A program made the translations under genes and the position numbers. Below the pieces are notes generated by a model. The model did not search any database, was not told the origin of the DNA, and was given only the letters and a program-made list of their open reading frames with translations. 8,800 nucleotides of DNA from an uncultured Campylobacter sp. (lineage in GTDB: Bacteria > Campylobacterota > Campylobacteria > Campylobacterales > Campylobacteraceae): positions 1-8,800 of the forward strand of contig NZ_CALIBB010000142.1 in assembly GCF_938045595.1 (NCBI RefSeq), written 5' to 3'. This document shows, in pieces, positions 6,243-8,800 of the stretch (position 1 is the stretch's first letter; each line of letters opens with the position of its first letter).

Positions 6243-7003
6243 AAAACCGTTGTCACAAAACTCACGAAAGCAAATCTGATCAAACGGTGAAGTTGATATT
6301 TTTGCTTTAAATTTTTTGCAATTCGTGTTAGAGCTTTGCCGTACTCTAGCGCTTCCTCTTTGCTTTGGATAGATTCTGTTTCAAGGCTCGCGTCATTAAA
6401 TTTTTGCTCAAATTTAGCGGCTTCATCTTGGGCGCCTTGCGCCTTGCCGTTTGTTTTGTTAAAATTTTGCTCGCCGGAAATTTTATCAGCGACCGCTCCG
6501 CCGATTTTTGTCTGCGATTTTGGTGCCGGTAGATACACGGTTTCATCGGCGTCAAATTCCGGATTTGCGTTATATGTTATTATCGCCACCGGAATAGCGA
6601 TAAAAATAGCGGGTATAATCTGACGCGTATCCCAGTCTATGTGATATTTTATCTGTAAATAAAATCCGATTAAAGCATAAAGGACGTAAAATATCGCAGC
6701 CACATGTATCCATATAAGCATAAAGGCCTTATCCGCATCGCTAAATAAAAGCAGGGCATATTTTTTATACTTCAGCCTATTTAGGCAGACGAGTATATTT
6801 ATCGCAGATAGCGCAAGCATGCATAAAAACGACATTATGGGCGCATCATGTACAAACGTAAGAAACACGACGATATAAATCAGGAAGGTCAAAAGCGTCC
6901 CGAAAAACAGATATCTACAAAAGCGAAATCTATCGTAGTTTTTTAAAATTTCTTGCGGAATTTGGCTGATGTCCGCGGGGATTTTGTCTTTTTGCGTTTT
7001 CAT
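6239..7003 (-). CDS. Uncharacterised multi-pass membrane protein, probable N-terminal part of a split gene
   Basis: This 254-residue protein has a short charged N-terminus, four predicted membrane helices (about 30-51, 56-75, 93-117, 128-145), then a hydrophilic, Gln/Lys/Glu-rich stretch of roughly 90 residues (150-238). It stops in the middle of a fifth hydrophobic segment (240-254). Stopping inside a helix is abnormal and points to truncation. The stop TGA is created at the end of a six-T run (6241-6246); one extra T would join it in frame to the 116-residue frame, giving about 370 residues and eight helices. The two four-helix halves look alike, each opening with a Tyr-x3/4-Arg-x2-Arg-aromatic run, then a helix pair with a Lys/Arg-Tyr turn. 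No strong Shine-Dalgarno precedes the ATG at 7001-7003. No known family is recognised. Coding status is supported by length and coherent topology. Confidence 0.7.
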   Translation of the reverse strand: MKTQKDKIPADISQIPQEILKNYDRFRFCRYLFFGTLLTFLIYIVVFLTFVHDAPIMSFLCMLALSAINILVCLNRLKYKKYALLLFSDADKAFMLIWIHVAAIFYVLYALIGFYLQIKYHIDWDTRQIIPAIFIAIPVAIITYNANPEFDADETVYLPAPKSQTKIGGAVADKISGEQNFNKTNGKAQGAQDEAAKFEQKFNDASLETESIQSKEEALEYGKALTRIAKNLKQKYQLHRLIRFAFVSFVTTVF

Positions 7004-7269
7004 TTTTACCGCTTTTCTCGGTTATTTTAGCTCAAATTTTGCTTTTTTACTCCGTAGCGTTTTAAATTTAATGAATCGAGCTTTTTTTGACTTGCTTCTT
7101 TTTTGGCAGACAAGCGATCCCGATTTCACATTAAATTTTAAAAGCGAATACTTACCGGCTCTCGCAATTTAATCGATAAAATTTTTGGCAGGCTAAATTT
7201 ACGCTCTGCTTCTAGTTAAATTTAGCTTCAAAATTTATCCTGCTTCATTCATAAAATAAGGCAACTAAG

Positions 7270-7515
7270 CTAAAGCTCATTCGTTTTATCCACCCGCACG
7301 AACGCCCAGTGCATAAAATCCCGCTTTGGCTCGTATTTGCCGCTGTTAAAATCAACCTTGCTTATAAATTCATTCGCATAGCTAGTTTTAACAAGCCATC
7401 GTTGAAGCTGGGCACCTTTTTGCTCCAATGCTCGGCAAATTTTTTGCCAAAGCAGAGCAAGTCTTGGGCTATTTTTGAAATTTGGCTTTGAAAAATGGGG
7501 CGAGCCGCCTAGCAT
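7270..7515 (-). CDS. Small hypothetical protein, possibly truncated
   Basis: The frame gives 81 residues from an ATG at 7513-7515, with no good Shine-Dalgarno. The product is soluble-looking and basic, with aromatic-rich ends (HFSKPNF near the start, DFMHWAFVRVD near the end), and I do not recognise it. The frame stays open about 16 codons upstream of the ATG, to a stop near 7562, and that upstream part (GIFVLIIHQA) looks like a protein beta strand but has no standard start codon. This suggests the tail of an older, longer gene, or chance. It stands alone, 266 bp from the upstream end of the membrane gene and next to the decayed tRNA region. Real expression is uncertain. Confidence 0.35.
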   Translation of the reverse strand: MLGGSPHFSKPNFKNSPRLALLWQKICRALEQKGAQLQRWLVKTSYANEFISKVDFNSGKYEPKRDFMHWAFVRVDKTNEL

Positions 7516-7594
7516 TGCCTGATGGATAATGAGTACAAATATGCCGTTATCTTGGGACTAAAGCTATAAAAGCTAGATATTAAGCAAATCAAGC

Positions 7595-7600
7595 TATAAT
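7595..7600 (+). promoter_or_regulatory. -10 box of the tRNA-Ser-like gene
   Basis: TATAAT at 7595-7600 lies 14 nt before the tRNA-like sequence and is followed by the GC-rich stretch TTCGCCCC. A GC-rich discriminator after the -10 is typical of stable-RNA promoters under stringent control. No clear -35 is visible. The site suggests that the downstream RNA gene was once, or still is, transcribed. Confidence 0.5.
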
Positions 7601-7614
7601 TTCGCCCCAATCCT

Positions 7615-7698
7615 AGGTAGATGTCCGAGCGGTTTAAGGAGCACGCCTGAAAAGCGTGTGCGGGGCAACTCACCGAGAGTTAGAATCTCTCCCCGCCA
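7615..7698 (+). tRNA. tRNA-Ser-like gene, anticodon GAA, probably a pseudo-tRNA
   Basis: The body follows class II tRNA-Ser(GGA): D-arm TCCGAGCGGTTTAAGGA (7624-7640), anticodon stem CACGC/GCGTG (7642-7646 and 7654-7658), a 16-nt variable region (7659-7674) and a T-arm GAGAG/CTCTC (7675-7691). Several features are wrong. The anticodon loop is CTGAAAA, so the anticodon at 7649-7651 is GAA (Phe), where tRNA-Ser(GGA) has CTGGAAA. The T-loop is TTAGAAT, losing the invariant C56. The variable stem has a C-T mismatch. Only CCC separates the T-stem from GCCA, so the 7-bp acceptor stem cannot form with the 5' side (AGGTAGA). Loss of about 4 nt from a CT-rich acceptor strand would explain this. A T6 run follows (7699-7704). 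It is most likely a decayed tRNA-Ser copy; sequence error is the alternative. Confidence 0.7.
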
Positions 7699-7740
7699 TT
7701 TTTTAAATCTATTAAATTTTACTTAGTGTTGAGGATAGGT

Positions 7741-8049
7741 ATGAAAATTTTACTCTTAGGCGCTAGCGAAAGCCTTGGCGGCTACGTTATAGGCGCGCTC
7801 TAAGCTCCTACATAGACTCAGCCAAGATTATAGAAAACTAAGCTCTTGACTACACGCTGATACGTCCGCAGTGGTTTAGTTGTGCCAACGAGATAGACTG
7901 CAAGGTTACGAGCTGGGCAAAAAAGGGAGAAATTTAAAAACGAAAATGACCAAATTTCAAGAAAATCTATCGCAAATTTGGTCAAAAGATGCCTGATCGA
8001 TAGCTTTGGCATAAAAGATAGCCTAGGCATCAACAAAAAAGAAATTTAA
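7741..8049 (+). pseudogene. Degenerate NAD(P)-binding (NmrA/YbjT-like) oxidoreductase
   Basis: A good start (GAGGA at 7731-7735, ATG at 7741) opens with MKILLLGASESLGGYVIGAL, a Rossmann nucleotide-binding beta-alpha turn, then stops at 7801-7803. Similarity resumes in another frame from 7803 with SSYIDSAKIIEN, a stop at 7839-7841, then ALDYTLIRPQWFS...EIDCKV to a stop at 7935-7937. It continues in the original frame from 7933 with DQISRKSIANLV and KDSLGINKKEI, ending at 8049. These are the C-terminal landmarks of atypical short-chain dehydrogenase-like NAD(P)-binding proteins (SGLDYTIIRP, SRKSVA). About 100 residues remain of a usual 200 or more, so the middle is deleted, and there are at least two frame changes and one in-frame stop. 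No function is expected. It ends 9 bp before the antiporter gene and was probably its operon partner. Confidence 0.8.
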
Positions 8050-8058
8050 AGGAAAAAG

Positions 8059-8800
8059 ATGATTGAACACTTACTGCTATTTTTGGCTTTGCTAGCTATC
8101 ATTATCGCTTTAGTGATGATCTCAAACAGCCTAAAAGTAGCCTATCCGGTGCTTTTAGTTTTGGGCGGTCTTGCCATTAGTTTTGTGCCAAATTTACCCA
8201 CCATCAGGATCGATCCAGAGCTTATTTTCATCATATTTTTACCGCCGCTTCTTTACGAGGCCGCATGGGCAAACTCGATAAAAGAGCTCTATAAATGGCG
8301 CCGAGTGATTGGAAGTTTTGCATTTATCGTCGTTTTTATCAGCGCAGCAGCTGTTGCCGTGATAGCAAATTTAGTGATCCCTGGCTTCTCGCTCGCCCTT
8401 GGCTTCATGCTTGGCGCCATCGTCTCACCACCAGATGCGGTGAGTACGGCTGCGATCCTTAAATTTGTCAAAGCACCGCGCAGGATCAGCGCTATTTTAG
8501 AAGGTGAGAGCCTTTTAAACGACGCATCATCGCTCATCATCTTTCGCTTTGCCGCAGTGGCCGTGACGACTGGGCAGTTTATCTGGTACAAGGCGGCTGC
8601 GAGCTTTGTCTGGATGGTGGCTGGCGGTGTTTTGGTCGGTCTTGTGGTGGCATTAGTAGCCTACTTTTTGCATAGGATCTTGCCAACCGATGAGAACAGC
8701 GATACGATCATGACGATCACGACGCCTTATGTCATGTATATTTTGGCTGAGGAGCTTGGCGCGAGCGGCGTTTTGGCGGTGGTTTGCGGCGGACTTTACC
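8059..8800 (+). CDS. CPA1-family Na+/H+ antiporter, N-terminal part (runs off the window)
   Basis: The open frame starts at ATG 8059 with AAAGGA (8048-8053) 5 nt upstream and continues without a stop to the right edge, giving 247 residues of a protein whose family is usually over 400. It is an inner-membrane sodium/proton exchanger of the NhaP/YjcE type. Seen in order: hydrophobic helices from residue 4, FLPPLLYEAAW (60-70), SPPDAVSTAAIL (123-134, with Asp126 at the CPA1 ion-site motif), EGESLLNDASSLIIF (148-162, with the Asn154-Asp155 pair), then further helices and an amphipathic TDENSDTIM region. All key residues visible are intact, unlike the decayed gene just before it. With no promoter evident in the 9-bp gap, it may be transcribed from upstream, perhaps from the tRNA-region promoter. 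Its substrate (Na+, K+ or Li+) cannot be told. Confidence 0.92.
   Translation, partial: MIEHLLLFLALLAIIIALVMISNSLKVAYPVLLVLGGLAISFVPNLPTIRIDPELIFIIFLPPLLYEAAWANSIKELYKWRRVIGSFAFIVVFISAAAVAVIANLVIPGFSLALGFMLGAIVSPPDAVSTAAILKFVKAPRRISAILEGESLLNDASSLIIFRFAAVAVTTGQFIWYKAAASFVWMVAGGVLVGLVVALVAYFLHRILPTDENSDTIMTITTPYVMYILAEELGASGVLAVVCGGLY

Noticed and set aside
6969..7172. 67-codon hydrophobic plus-strand frame at the start of the minus-strand membrane gene
   Set aside because: It begins antisense to that gene, has no Shine-Dalgarno, and its hydrophobic character arises from T-rich DNA.
7516..7573. Short plus-strand frame MDNEYKYAVILGLKL from 7528
   Set aside because: Only 15 codons with no Shine-Dalgarno; it overlaps the upstream extension of the minus-strand small ORF and is best treated as chance.
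7818..8036. 72-codon minus-strand frame
   Set aside because: It lies antisense to the oxidoreductase pseudogene, whose plus-strand motifs are clearly recognisable.
8289..8591. 100-codon minus-strand frame
   Set aside because: It is opposite the conserved CPA1 antiporter motifs and has shadow-type composition.
1..8800. CRISPR array, insertion sequence, or toxin-antitoxin pair
   Set aside because: I saw no regularly spaced repeats, no transposase frame or paired terminal repeats, and no small paired genes of that kind.

Overview
The window looks like chromosomal DNA of a Campylobacter, most like the GC-richer oral/gut species (C. gracilis, C. showae, C. rectus, C. concisus group). The evidence is the gene order htrA (minus strand) then cbpA-hspR-kefB (plus strand), which I recall as Cj1228c-Cj1231 in C. 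jejuni. Non-coding DNA is rich in AAATTTTAAA-type words, while the genes themselves use GCG, CGC and GGC codons freely. The species assignment is inference.

Layout. 1-665 is non-coding and holds a cluster of hairpins and imperfect repeats downstream of htrA. 666-2087 (minus) is htrA, an exported serine protease/chaperone. 2088-2255 is a divergent promoter region with a near-consensus sigma70 promoter for cbpA; its -35 box lies inside a HAIR-like HspR operator. 2256-3482 is the cbpA-hspR heat-shock operon: a DnaJ-type co-chaperone and the MerR-family repressor that probably controls it. 3483-3969 is a long AT-rich gap ending in a palindrome-rich kefB promoter region. 3970-5601 is kefB, a CPA2 monovalent cation/proton antiporter with a C-terminal RCK/TrkA-N domain. 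5892-7003 (minus) holds two overlapping open frames that together read as one 8-helix membrane protein split at a six-T tract. 7270-7515 (minus) is a small uncharacterised ORF.

7595-8049 looks decayed. It holds a tRNA-Ser-like gene with a good promoter -10 box but a broken acceptor stem, an altered T-loop and a GAA (Phe) anticodon, followed by an internally deleted, multiply frameshifted NAD(P)-binding oxidoreductase pseudogene. From 8059 to the right edge is the N-terminal part of an intact-looking CPA1 Na+/H+ antiporter.

Taken together, the left two thirds is a conserved stress block: periplasmic quality control (HtrA), cytoplasmic co-chaperone and its regulator (CbpA/HspR), and ion/pH homeostasis (KefB). 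The right third is a variable area with degenerating genes and a second antiporter. I saw no CRISPR array, insertion sequence or complete mobile element. No clearly new multi-gene system is supported; the most unusual items are the tRNA-Ser-like gene and the split membrane protein.
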